Assembly: GCA_043743145.1 (NCBI GenBank)
Contig: JAYTXC010000088.1
Location: forward strand, 1 to 22,429
DNA from: JANYGA01 sp043743145
GTDB lineage: Bacteria > Vulcanimicrobiota > Vulcanimicrobiia > Vulcanimicrobiales > Vulcanimicrobiaceae
DNA: 22,429 nt
Direction: 5' to 3'
The position numbers and the translations under genes were made by a program. How positions within the stretch are numbered: position 1 is the stretch's first letter; every line of letters begins with the position of its first letter. Under the pieces are notes generated by a model. The model worked only from the letters and a program-made list of their open reading frames with translations. It had not been told where the DNA came from and searched no databases. Of the stretch, positions 14,931 to 22,429 are shown one piece after another.

Positions 14931-15113
14931 GTTGCCGCGCGAGCGCGTAAGTTCGAGCATCGCATATGCGCGATTTTTCCATGCCGGTAAAGAAAATCTG
15001 TTCGTCGTATTGCGGTGATGAGCGACCGATTCGATGTCGAAGTTTTTTTCGAAAACACCGTCTCGACCGCGCGATTCTCGGGCGGCGAGCGAGTGCGGCG
15101 GTCGCCAAGCGTT

Positions 15114-15143
15114 TTGCCTCGGGCTTGACGTCGGCGCTATACT
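15114..15143 (+). promoter_or_regulatory. Likely sigma-70-type promoter for topA
   Basis: TTGCCT (15114-15119) and TATACT (15138-15143) are 18 bases apart, matching four and five of six consensus positions. The -10 ends about 61 bases before the topA start. A nearby TTGACG (15125-15130) is too close to the -10 to act as its -35. Confidence 0.5.
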
Positions 15144-15204
15144 TAGGACGTTTTCGCAAGGGACCGAAGTCGGAGTGCGGGACGGAATAAGGAACGAGGA
15201 CCGT

Positions 15205-17427
15205 TTGAAAAAGCCGCTGATCATCGTCGAATCGCCGACGAAAGCGCGCACCATCAAGAAGTTTTTGCCGCCGCGTTACGTGGTGAAAGCTTCCGTCGGG
15301 CACGTTCGCGATCTGCCGAAGAGCACGCTTGGCGTCGACGTCGAGAATGGGTTCGAGCCGCGTTACCTCACCATAAAAGGGAAGGGCGACGTGATCAAAG
15401 AGCTCAAGGCGGCGGTAAAAACGGCGACCGAAGTCTACCTCGCGACCGACCCCGATCGCGAAGGCGAGGCGATCGCCTGGCATCTCGCCGAGATCCTCAA
15501 GCTCCCCAATCCCAAGCGCATCGAACTGCACGAGATTACCAAAGAAGCGGCGCTCCACGCGATCGAGGACGCGCACGAGATCGACATGCCGCGCGTCAAC
15601 GCGCAGCAAGCACGACGCATTCTCGACCGACTCGTCGGCTACAAAATTTCACCCCTCCTGTGGGCGAAGGTTCGCGGTGGCCTTTCTGCCGGCCGCGTAC
15701 AATCGGTTGCGGTAAAGCTCATCGTCGATCGCGAGCGCGAAATTCTCGCCTTTCAGCCTCGCGAGTATTGGACCGTCGCCGCCATCTTCGAGAAGCTGAT
15801 GGATGCGTCGCTCGCTCGCGGCGCCGATGCCGCGCCCGTCACGTTCCCGGCCGAACTCTTCGAGATCAACGGCGCGAAGATCGACGTCACGAGCGTCGCG
15901 CAAGCCGATCAAATTGTCGCCGATCTCGCCGATGCCGCCTACGCGATCGCGAACGTCAAGCAACGCGAGACGCGCCGCAATGCGGCCGCGCCCTTCACGA
16001 CGTCGACGATCCAACAGGAAGCCTCGCGTAAGCTCAAGTTCCGCGTTCGGAAAACGATGCAGACCGCGCAAGCTTTATATGAAGGCGTCGACCTCGGCGC
16101 TGAGGGTACGCAAGGGCTCATCACCTACATGCGGACCGACTCGACACGTACGTCCGAGAGCGCGCGCGAAGCCGCGAAGGCGTTTATCGACGAAACCTAC
16201 GGGCCCGAATTCCACGGCGGCCAAAAGGAGTTTAAGGTAAAAGTAGGCGCGCAGGACGCACACGAAGCGATCCGACCGACCTCGGTCGCGCGCACGCCCG
16301 CGTCGATGGCCAAGATCCTCAAACGCGACGAGCTTCGGCTCTATCAGCTCATCTGGGAGCGCTTCGTCGCGTCGCAGATGGCGCCCGCGGTCTACGATCA
16401 AACCTCGGTCGACATCTCGGCGACGCCGGTGCGCGGTAAAGCGGCGTACACGTTCCGTGCGACGGGCAGCGTTCTCAAATTCGCCGGCTACACCGCCGTG
16501 TATGAAGAAGGCAAGGACGACGAAGCGCCTGCGAATCCCGATGCGAAGACCAAGGGCCGTGTGATGCTGCCCGCGCTTTCGACCGAAGATGAGATCGAGA
16601 AACAATCGATCGAACCCAAACAGCATTTCACCGAACCGCCACCGCGCTTCACGGAAGCTACGCTCGTCAAGTCACTTGAAGAGAACGGCATCGGTCGCCC
16701 GTCGACCTACAGCTCGATCGTCGAGACGATTCAAGCGCGCCAGTACGTCGAGCAACTCGATCGTCGGTTTCATCCAACCGAGATCGGCATGCAAGTCAAC
16801 GATCTGCTTGCCGAGCATTTCAAAGACATCATGGATCTCAAATACACGGCGAAGATGGAGAGCGAACTCGACGGCGTCGAGGAAAACGGGATGGACTGGC
16901 GCGTCGTGCTCGGCCAGTTCTACACGCCATTCATTCGCGATCTCGACGAGGCGGAGAAGAAGCTGCCCAAGGTCGAGCTCAAAGACGAACCGACGGACGA
17001 AATCTGCCCGAAGTGCGCCAAGGAGATGGTCATCAAGACCGGCCGCTTCGGCCGCTTCATCTCGTGCACGGGCTATCCCGAATGTAAGACGACGAAGCCG
17101 ATTCTCAAAGACACGGGCGCCATCTGTCCCAAGGATGCGGGCATGGTCGTCGAGCGCAAATCCAAACGCGGTCGGACGTTTTTTGGCTGCGCGAACTATC
17201 CCGCGTGTGACTTCGTCTCGTGGGATCGCGTGATTCCCGAGCCATGCCCCGAGTGCGCGTCGTACGTGGTCGCGAAATCGAAGCGCGGCGTGCTCTCGTT
17301 CGTTTGCTCCAAAGATAAAGAGCACGACACGAGCGCGATCGGCCTTGCGAAGGAAGCCGAAGAAAGCACCGACGGCAACGAGACGCTTACGGCGAGCGAG
17401 CGCGAGACCGAGCCGCTCGAAGTATGA
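15205..17427 (+). CDS. topA: DNA topoisomerase I (type IA)
   Basis: ATP-independent enzyme of 740 aa that relaxes negative supercoils by single-strand passage. The Toprim domain opens with PLIIVESPTKARTIKKFL and holds TDPDREGEAIAWHL. The nucleophile is Tyr308 in ITYMRTDSTRTS. Three C-terminal zinc-ribbon modules follow: CPKC/CTGYPEC (601-627) is complete; the second has CPKD (641-644) with Asp replacing a Cys, then CANYPAC; the third has CPEC (681-684), then Cys701 and a His-bearing end. The TTG at 15205 is preceded by GAGGA four bases upstream and gives the standard N-terminus; GTG at 15175 would add ten residues. The stop overlaps trmFO as ATGA. The acidic tail after the third module has no known motif. 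Confidence 0.96.
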   Translation: MKKPLIIVESPTKARTIKKFLPPRYVVKASVGHVRDLPKSTLGVDVENGFEPRYLTIKGKGDVIKELKAAVKTATEVYLATDPDREGEAIAWHLAEILKLPNPKRIELHEITKEAALHAIEDAHEIDMPRVNAQQARRILDRLVGYKISPLLWAKVRGGLSAGRVQSVAVKLIVDREREILAFQPREYWTVAAIFEKLMDASLARGADAAPVTFPAELFEINGAKIDVTSVAQADQIVADLADAAYAIANVKQRETRRNAAAPFTTSTIQQEASRKLKFRVRKTMQTAQALYEGVDLGAEGTQGLITYMRTDSTRTSESAREAAKAFIDETYGPEFHGGQKEFKVKVGAQDAHEAIRPTSVARTPASMAKILKRDELRLYQLIWERFVASQMAPAVYDQTSVDISATPVRGKAAYTFRATGSVLKFAGYTAVYEEGKDDEAPANPDAKTKGRVMLPALSTEDEIEKQSIEPKQHFTEPPPRFTEATLVKSLEENGIGRPSTYSSIVETIQARQYVEQLDRRFHPTEIGMQVNDLLAEHFKDIMDLKYTAKMESELDGVEENGMDWRVVLGQFYTPFIRDLDEAEKKLPKVELKDEPTDEICPKCAKEMVIKTGRFGRFISCTGYPECKTTKPILKDTGAICPKDAGMVVERKSKRGRTFFGCANYPACDFVSWDRVIPEPCPECASYVVAKSKRGVLSFVCSKDKEHDTSAIGLAKEAEESTDGNETLTASERETEPLEV

Positions 17428-18812
17428 CGCGACCGCGGATCCGGGTAATCGGAGCCGGCCTCGCGGGATGCGAGGCCGCGTGGCAAGCAGCGAATACCGG
17501 TTGCGACGTCGATCTCTACGAGATGCGCCCGCACGTTCGCGGCCCCGCGCACCAGACCGATCGCTTCGCCGAACTCGTCTGTAGTAATTCGCTGCGCGGC
17601 GCGGCGCTAGAAAACGCGGTCGGCCTCCTCAAAGAAGAGCTCGCGCGCATGGGCTCGCTCATCATCACGAGTGCGCGCGAAGCGGCGGTTCCGGCAGGCG
17701 GCGCGCTCGCCGTCGATCGCGACATCTTCGCGTCGCTCGTCGAATCGCGTCTCGCCGCTCATCCGCACGTGACGATCCACCGGGAAGAAGTTACGTCGAT
17801 CGATCCGAGCATTCCCACGATCGTCGCCTGCGGGCCGTTACCGAGCGATCCGCTTTCGGATGCGATCGACGCGTTGCTCGCGCGCGTTCCGCTCGGGATT
17901 ATGAGCCGACGCACGCGCCTGCACTATTACGACGCGGCGTCGCCGATCGTGGCGACGGAGTCACTCGACCTGACCCAAATGTATGAGAAATCGCGATACG
18001 ATAAGGGCGACGGCTCCGATTATCTCAATATTCCGCTGGATCGCGAGCAGTACCTCACGTTCGTCAACGATCTACGGATGCTGCCAAAGCACTCACCCAA
18101 GGAGTTCGAGGCGGATTCCATCGGTGGTAAAGCACCGTATTTCGAAGGCTGCTTGCCGATCGAGGAGATGGCGATCCGCGGCGAAGATGCGATGCGCTTC
18201 GGCCCGCTCAAGCCCGTCGGCTTGCGCCATCCCGAGACACTCGTCACACCCTACGCGGTCGTCCAACTTCGCAAAGAAAACGTCGCTGGGAGCGCCTACA
18301 ATCTCGTGGGCTTTCAAACGCGTCTCACGTGGCCGGCGCAGAAAGAAGCGTTTGGCAAGTTGCCCGGACTCGCCGATGCCGAGTGGGTCCGACTCGGCGT
18401 GATGCACCGCAATTCGTTCATCGACTCGCCGCGCTATCTCGGGCCAAATTTACGCTTGCGTGGTGATGGCCAGGTGTGGTTTGCGGGCCAGATCACGGGA
18501 GCCGAAGGGTACGTCGAAGCCGCCGCATGTGGGCTCATCGCCGCGATCGCCGCCTCGCGCGAACTCAACCTGCGCGAAGCGATCGTCGTTCCGGCCGATA
18601 CCGCGCTCGGTGCGGTCGTCGCGCATCTCCAAAACGAGCAGACCGCGGATTTTCAACCGGCCAACGTCAGCTGGACGTTTTTCTCTCCGCTCCCCGGCAA
18701 ACCGATTCGTGACAAACGCGAACGACGCGGAAAGCTCGCCGAACGTGCGCTCGCGCAGATCGAGACGTGGCGCGATGCGCTCGCCACGTCGCGCGAACCC
18801 GTCGTCGTCTAA
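17424..18812 (+). CDS. trmFO: Methylenetetrahydrofolate--tRNA-(uracil-5-)-methyltransferase (TrmFO)
   Basis: FAD- and folate-dependent enzyme of 462 aa that methylates U54 in the tRNA T-loop, an alternative to SAM-dependent TrmA. The dinucleotide-binding motif is VIGAGLAGCEAAW (8-20). The signature CSNSLRG has Cys53, and Cys243 in EGCLPIEEMA matches the second conserved cysteine of the family (Cys51 and Cys226 in Bacillus). Later segments MHRNSFIDSP and GQITGAEGYVE are typical. It is slightly longer than the usual 435-450 aa. ATG overlaps the topA stop, consistent with the topA-trmFO pairing common in Firmicutes. No xerC follows; a GNAT gene starts five bases after the stop. Confidence 0.95.
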   Translation: MTRPRIRVIGAGLAGCEAAWQAANTGCDVDLYEMRPHVRGPAHQTDRFAELVCSNSLRGAALENAVGLLKEELARMGSLIITSAREAAVPAGGALAVDRDIFASLVESRLAAHPHVTIHREEVTSIDPSIPTIVACGPLPSDPLSDAIDALLARVPLGIMSRRTRLHYYDAASPIVATESLDLTQMYEKSRYDKGDGSDYLNIPLDREQYLTFVNDLRMLPKHSPKEFEADSIGGKAPYFEGCLPIEEMAIRGEDAMRFGPLKPVGLRHPETLVTPYAVVQLRKENVAGSAYNLVGFQTRLTWPAQKEAFGKLPGLADAEWVRLGVMHRNSFIDSPRYLGPNLRLRGDGQVWFAGQITGAEGYVEAAACGLIAAIAASRELNLREAIVVPADTALGAVVAHLQNEQTADFQPANVSWTFFSPLPGKPIRDKRERRGKLAERALAQIETWRDALATSREPVVV

Positions 18813-18817
18813 ACGTG

Positions 18818-19285
18818 ATGGGCGACGTGGATCACACGGACCCACCGCTCATCGTTTCGTCTGCGCGTGTCAGCGATCTCGAAGAGCTGATCGAAATCGA
18901 CATCGCACTCACGGTGCGCGAGCGGCAAAACGAAATTTTACGAACGAGTGTCGCGGCCGACGGCTGCATCGTGGCGCGCTACGGCGAGCACCTCGTGGGC
19001 TTCGTCACATGGGATCTCGGGTTTTTCAATCGGCCCTTCGTTCGCTTACTCGTCGTGGTCGCATCGCATCGACGACGGGGACTCGCGAGCGCGTTGTTGC
19101 GCGCGGTCGAGCGCGCTGCCTCAGCCTTCGGCGAACTCTTCGTCTCAACCGAAACCATCAACACACCGATGCAAGCGCTGCTCGCCACGCATGGGTACGA
19201 GCCGAGCGGGAAGATCGACAACGTCAACGCCCCAGGAAATGCGGAACTCGTGTTTTACAAGCGACTCGGCGCAGAATCGGAGTAG
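18818..19285 (+). CDS. GNAT-family N-acetyltransferase
   Basis: Protein of 155 aa with a GNAT fold that transfers acetyl from acetyl-CoA. The CoA-binding motif A is visible as RLLVVVASHRRRGLASALL (76-94), with the R-R-x-G-L-A core, and a later TINTPMQALLATHGYEPSG fits motif B. The first strands and the helix with RERQNEILR also suit the fold. The acceptor is unknown. ATG at 18818 has no good ribosome binding site; GTG at 18815 is possible. It lies five bases after trmFO and about 50 bp before hslV, in the slot held by xerC in the Firmicutes cluster. It may be the last gene of the topA-trmFO transcript. Confidence 0.85.
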   Translation: MGDVDHTDPPLIVSSARVSDLEELIEIDIALTVRERQNEILRTSVAADGCIVARYGEHLVGFVTWDLGFFNRPFVRLLVVVASHRRRGLASALLRAVERAASAFGELFVSTETINTPMQALLATHGYEPSGKIDNVNAPGNAELVFYKRLGAESE

Positions 19286-19334
19286 CGTAGGCCACCGACC
19301 AGGGTGCGTGCGACGATGCGCGGGATACGGTGGG

Positions 19335-19865
19335 ATGCGTATCCGCTCGACAACCATCCTCGCCGTCCGCCGCGACGGAAAACTCGCGATCGCCGGCGAC
19401 GGCCAGGTCACGTTCGATAAAACGATCATGAAACACGGCGCGCATAAAGTGCGCCGAATCGCCGGCGGTGCCGTCCTCGCGGGGTTCGCCGGGAGCGCCG
19501 CCGACGGCATCACGCTGCTCGAAAAATTCGAAGGCAAACTCGGCGAATACAAAAACAACATCGTCCGCGCATCGATCGAACTCGCCAAAGAGTGGCGTCA
19601 GGATCGAGCGCTTCGACGCCTCGAAGCGTTGCTCGTCGTTGGAACGGCCGACCATCTCTTCGTGCTCTCGGGGACGGGCGATGTGATCGAACCCGATGAG
19701 GGCATTGCGGCGATCGGAAGCGGCGGCCCCTACGCGCAAGCGGCGGCGATGGCGCTCATGCGTCATAGCACGCTCGACGCAGAAACGATCGCCCGTGCGG
19801 CGCTCAGCGTTGCGGGACGCATCGACATCTACACGAACGAAGACATCGTGTGTGAAGTCGTGTGA
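19335..19865 (+). CDS. hslV: ATP-dependent protease subunit HslV (ClpQ)
   Basis: Threonine peptidase of 176 aa of the proteasome beta-subunit family, the proteolytic ring of the HslUV protease. After a short propeptide MRIRS the mature N-terminus would be Thr6 in TTILAVRRDG. AGDGQVTFDKTIMKH, the lysine-bearing HKVRRI, GFAGSAADG and AIGSGGPYAQAAA are family motifs. Length is normal. It needs the ATPase HslU to unfold substrates, but hslU, normally the next gene, is absent here; an exported TPR protein follows instead. ATG at 19335 gives the usual length; no strong ribosome binding site is visible. hslU may lie elsewhere, or another ATPase may partner it. Confidence 0.95.
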   Translation: MRIRSTTILAVRRDGKLAIAGDGQVTFDKTIMKHGAHKVRRIAGGAVLAGFAGSAADGITLLEKFEGKLGEYKNNIVRASIELAKEWRQDRALRRLEALLVVGTADHLFVLSGTGDVIEPDEGIAAIGSGGPYAQAAAMALMRHSTLDAETIARAALSVAGRIDIYTNEDIVCEVV

Positions 19866-19869
19866 TGGT

Positions 19870-21516
19870 ATGATCTCTCGCCGGTTCGTCGTTTTCTCCG
19901 CTCCGGTCGTTGCGGCGTTCGCGATCGGTGCGATCCTCGCGCCGTGCGCGTCGGCGCGATCCGCTCAAGTGATCGTGCCGTCGCGTGTATCGGCCGTCCC
20001 GGCGGCAACGGCGCTCGGGCCGGGTGTTCCGGTCGCACCGGCGCTCGTTCACCATCCGGTCTCGACGCTCGTCGCACGCGCGCAGCAAGCCTTCGACGAA
20101 GGTCTTACGCTCGTGTATGCGTTCAATCGCGATGAGGCGCGCAAGCGTTTCGAGCGAGCCGCGTCACTCGATCCGAAACTCGCGATGGCGTGGTGGGGCG
20201 TCGCGCTTGCGGTCGGGCCGAATCTCAATCGCGACATCGACGCTGAGGGTCGTACGATGGCGCGCGCGGCAATCGAGCGTGCGCGCGCGCTCGCGAGTGG
20301 AGGAACCCCCGTCGAGCGCGCGCTCATCGATGCGATCGCGCAGCGTTATCCGGAGGGCGCGAATGCGCCGACGGCACCCGGCTACCGCGCGTACCGCGAT
20401 GCGATGCGTGGCGTGCATGAGGCCTACTCGAGCGACGACGACGTCGCGACGCTCTACGCCGAAAGCATCATGGATTGCGACGGCTGGAGGTGGACGAACG
20501 GTGAACCCGACCACTCCGCGCGCGCGATTCGGACGGTCCTCGAGAGCGTCCTCGCGCGCGACCCCGGCCACGTCGGCGCGAATCACTATTACGTGCACCT
20601 GGTGGACGCCGAGGGCGTCGGCGCGCGCGGCGTCGCGAGCGCCGAGCGACTCTCGCTGCTCAATGTCGAGCCTGCGGCATCCCATCTGGTGCACATGTCG
20701 GGACACATCTATCTCGATGTCGGCCGTTTCGCCGATCTCGAACGCGACAATCGGATCGCCGTCGACGACGATCGCGCCTATGCGGCTTCGCTCGGAACGA
20801 AAGCGAGCACGCTCGATTACTACCGTCACAATCTCGACTTCTACACCGGTGGCGCGGTATTGCTCGACGACCGTCTCGAAAAAGAACGTGCCGTCGGTTT
20901 CTTGCACGAACTCGAGAGCCCGAGTGTGTTGCTCGTCGCCGCACGCGACGGCCGCTTCTCCGAGATTCTCGCCGCGCCACACGTCGCTCCGAGCGCATCG
21001 TTTCACGATCGCGCGATCGATATCTACGCGCGCGCGATCGCTTCGGCGGCGAGTGGCGACGCGCGTCGCGCGCAAGTCGAAGTCGACGCGTACGACGCGC
21101 TTCTACGATCGATGTCGCGCGAAACGCTCGGGCGAAACGCGGTCGCCTACACCGCGTTATATCAGCTTGCGGCCGCGCGTGCCGCACACGCGCGTAGCGA
21201 CGACGACACCGCAACGTCGCTCTTACGCGACGCGATCGCGGTAACGAAAGCGCTCCCGCCCGAAGCCTTTCCCGCTTGGTTTTTCCCGGCCGGCGAGTGG
21301 CTCGGTTGGATCGAATTACGCCGTGGAAATGCAATTGCCGCCGAACGTGCGTTTCGCGACGATTTGGCACGTACGCCGTACAACGCGCGCGCGGTCTTCG
21401 GGCTCATGGAGAGCCTCAGTCATCAGGGCCGCGCGACCGAAGCGGGGCCGCTCGCCTACGATATTGTGGCGCATTGGCGCGGGCCGCTCGCGGATTTGCG
21501 CGCGGCCCGGCCCTAG
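19870..21516 (+). CDS. Exported TPR-repeat protein with conserved histidine motifs
   Basis: Protein of 548 aa with an N-terminal signal peptide (basic head MISRR, hydrophobic core, Ala-x-Ala sites near 28-32), so probably periplasmic or extracellular. Helical TPR-like repeats follow, starting with QQAFDEGLTLVYAFNRDEAR and SLDPKLAMAWWGVALAVGP. Two histidine motifs recur in this family as I recall it: NHYYVHLVD (238-246) and HLVHMSGHIY (His272, His275, His279). They suggest a bound metal or a catalytic site, but no function is established. The last third has more TPR units (NAIAAERAFRDDLARTPYNAR). ATG at 19870 is chosen because the signal peptide begins there; longer in-frame starts would overlap hslV. 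A Cys in LAPC is not a good lipobox. It sits in the slot usually held by hslU. Confidence 0.82.
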   Translation: MISRRFVVFSAPVVAAFAIGAILAPCASARSAQVIVPSRVSAVPAATALGPGVPVAPALVHHPVSTLVARAQQAFDEGLTLVYAFNRDEARKRFERAASLDPKLAMAWWGVALAVGPNLNRDIDAEGRTMARAAIERARALASGGTPVERALIDAIAQRYPEGANAPTAPGYRAYRDAMRGVHEAYSSDDDVATLYAESIMDCDGWRWTNGEPDHSARAIRTVLESVLARDPGHVGANHYYVHLVDAEGVGARGVASAERLSLLNVEPAASHLVHMSGHIYLDVGRFADLERDNRIAVDDDRAYAASLGTKASTLDYYRHNLDFYTGGAVLLDDRLEKERAVGFLHELESPSVLLVAARDGRFSEILAAPHVAPSASFHDRAIDIYARAIASAASGDARRAQVEVDAYDALLRSMSRETLGRNAVAYTALYQLAAARAAHARSDDDTATSLLRDAIAVTKALPPEAFPAWFFPAGEWLGWIELRRGNAIAAERAFRDDLARTPYNARAVFGLMESLSHQGRATEAGPLAYDIVAHWRGPLADLRAARP

Positions 21517-21561
21517 CGCGGGGAACCGGAACGTTTTGTTGCGGGTTCGAAGGGGGGGCAT

Positions 21562-22429
21562 ATGATCGCAACTGACGACCTCATCGATTACGTTCGCGCG
21601 AATCGCGAACGGTATCTCGGCGAACTTACCGACTGGATCGCATGCCCGTCGGTCTCCGCCGATCCCGCGCGTCATCATGAGGTTCGGCGTTCGGCGCAAG
21701 TCGCGGTCGCACGCATGAAAGCTGCCGGCCTCACCGAGGCCTGCGTGCTCGAAACCGACGGCTTGCCCGTCGCGTATGGCTCGTGGCTTCACGCCGGACC
21801 AGGCGCGCCAACCGTGCTCATCTACGGTCATCACGATGTGCAACCGGAAGATCCGCTCGCGCTCTGGGATTCGCCGCCCTTCGTCGGCACCGTTCGCGAC
21901 GGGAAAATCTTCGGTCGCGGCTCCGTCGACGATAAAGGTCAAGTCCTCATGCATCTCGCGGCGATCGAAGCGCATCTGCGCGTTCGTGGATCGCTCCCGA
22001 TCAACGTGAAGGTCGTCGTCGAAGGTGAAGAAGAGATCGGCAGTCCGAATTTCGAGTCGTTCCTCGCGCGCGAAAAAGAACGACTCGCCTGCGACGTCGT
22101 CGTCGTCTCCGATACCGCGGTCTTCGCCGAAGACATGCCGTCGCTCACGGTTTCCTTGCGCGGGCTCGTGCACTGGGAAGTGCGCGTCGATGGACCGACG
22201 AGCGATTTGCACTCGGGCTACTTCGGCGGCATCGTTGCGAACCCGATCGAGTCGCTCGCGCGGATGATCGCAACGCTTCGTGATGTCGACGGCCGCATCG
22301 CCGTGCCGGGTTTCTACGATAACGTGCGCGAGCTCGGGGCGAGCGAACGGGCGGAGATCGCAGCGTTGCCGTTCGACGCACAGAAAGAAGCGCGCGGTCT
22401 CGGCGTGAGCGATCTCGCGGGTGGCGAGC
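21562..22429 (+). CDS. M20-family metallopeptidase/dipeptidase, 3' end outside window
   Basis: The first 289 residues of a dinuclear zinc peptidase resembling carnosinase-type dipeptidases. Visible ligands and catalytic residues are His90 and Asp92 in GHHDVQP, Asp123 in GRGSVDDKGQ, the catalytic Glu pair in EGEEEIGS (154-161) and Asp184 in VVSDT. The start of the dimerisation (lid) domain holds His217 in DLHSGYFGG. ATG at 21562 is supported by AAGGGGGGG at 21550-21558. No signal peptide is seen, so it probably acts in the cytosol on short peptides or acylated amino acids. It lies 45 bp after the TPR gene, possibly in the same unit. The frame is open at the window end. Confidence 0.93.
   Translation, partial: MIATDDLIDYVRANRERYLGELTDWIACPSVSADPARHHEVRRSAQVAVARMKAAGLTEACVLETDGLPVAYGSWLHAGPGAPTVLIYGHHDVQPEDPLALWDSPPFVGTVRDGKIFGRGSVDDKGQVLMHLAAIEAHLRVRGSLPINVKVVVEGEEEIGSPNFESFLAREKERLACDVVVVSDTAVFAEDMPSLTVSLRGLVHWEVRVDGPTSDLHSGYFGGIVANPIESLARMIATLRDVDGRIAVPGFYDNVRELGASERAEIAALPFDAQKEARGLGVSDLAGGE

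Larger units (their letters stand above)
14792..15204. other. 413-bp intergenic regulatory region between the histone-like gene and topA
   Basis: This is the only gene-free stretch longer than 300 bases. It holds the histone-like ribosome binding site, a 16-bp dyad at 14831-14846, a likely minus-strand promoter near 14877-14903, an 18-bp alternating palindrome at 14913-14930, a 10-bp palindrome CGCATATGCG at 14961-14970 and a likely topA promoter at 15114-15143. Short open frames cross it on both strands (for example 14966-15190 plus and 14858-15058 minus) but lack family resemblance or ribosome binding sites. Confidence 0.7.

Noticed and set aside
14966..15190. A 74-residue plus-strand open frame in the topA upstream region
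   Set aside because: No recognisable domain, and it runs through the likely topA promoter.
19870..19970. Lipoprotein signal in the TPR protein (LAPC)
   Set aside because: Pro at -1 does not fit the lipobox; a normal signal-peptidase I site (Ala-x-Ala) is more likely.
1..22429. tRNA, rRNA, CRISPR array, insertion sequence or prophage
   Set aside because: I saw no CCA-ended cloverleaf, rRNA stretch, regularly spaced repeat, transposase or integrase.

Overview
This is a gene-dense, G+C-rich bacterial chromosome segment holding about 20 protein genes, most of them housekeeping. Genes are packed tightly, with ATGA stop/start overlaps, 9-10 bp gaps between convergent genes, and only one gene-free stretch longer than 300 bases. 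I see no phage, transposon, CRISPR array, rRNA or tRNA. The mix of GlgE-TreS, GerMN and AMIN/Amidase_3 envelope proteins, a topA-trmFO-hslV cluster and a lysine-rich histone-like protein points to an uncultured, non-proteobacterial lineage. My best guess is a relative of Eremiobacterota/WPS-2 or another Terrabacteria-type phylum; this is inference, not shown by the sequence.

Layout. (1) 1-3041, minus: glgE then treS (truncated by the window edge), overlapping by ATGA, the trehalose/maltose-1-phosphate route to alpha-glucan. (2) 3092-5053, plus: a three-gene overlapping operon of a small membrane protein, an amidohydrolase-2 family hydrolase and an RraA/HMG-aldolase-like protein. (3) 5063-5698, minus: WrbA-type flavoprotein. 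(4) 5800-9060, plus: an envelope cluster of GerMN protein, exported AMIN/Amidase_3 cell-wall amidase and glutamate racemase MurI, which appears to start at ATT. (5) 9071-9739, minus: PAP2-like membrane protein, divergent from dxs (9806-11689), the entry enzyme of the MEP isoprenoid pathway. (6) 11790-14304, plus: secG followed by an OppD/OppF-type ATPase pair without permeases, ending at a terminator shared with the convergent histone-like gene (14378-14791, minus). (7) 14792-15204: regulatory spacer with a Z-DNA-prone palindrome, a dyad and a likely topA promoter. (8) 15205-19865, plus: topA, trmFO, a GNAT acetyltransferase and hslV. This recalls the Firmicutes topA-trmFO-xerC-hslV-hslU order, but xerC is replaced and hslU is missing. 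(9) 19870-22429, plus: an exported TPR protein and an M20 metallopeptidase cut by the window edge.

How it fits together. The segment combines carbon storage, envelope building and remodelling (MurI, amidase, GerMN, SecG), isoprenoid supply (Dxs) and DNA topology (TopA, histone-like protein). I found no convincing wholly new multi-gene system. The items most worth a second look are the ATT start of murI, HslV without adjacent HslU, the alternating purine-pyrimidine palindrome between the histone-like gene and topA, the abundance of the HIP1-like octamer GCGATCGC, and the hydrolase-aldolase operon.
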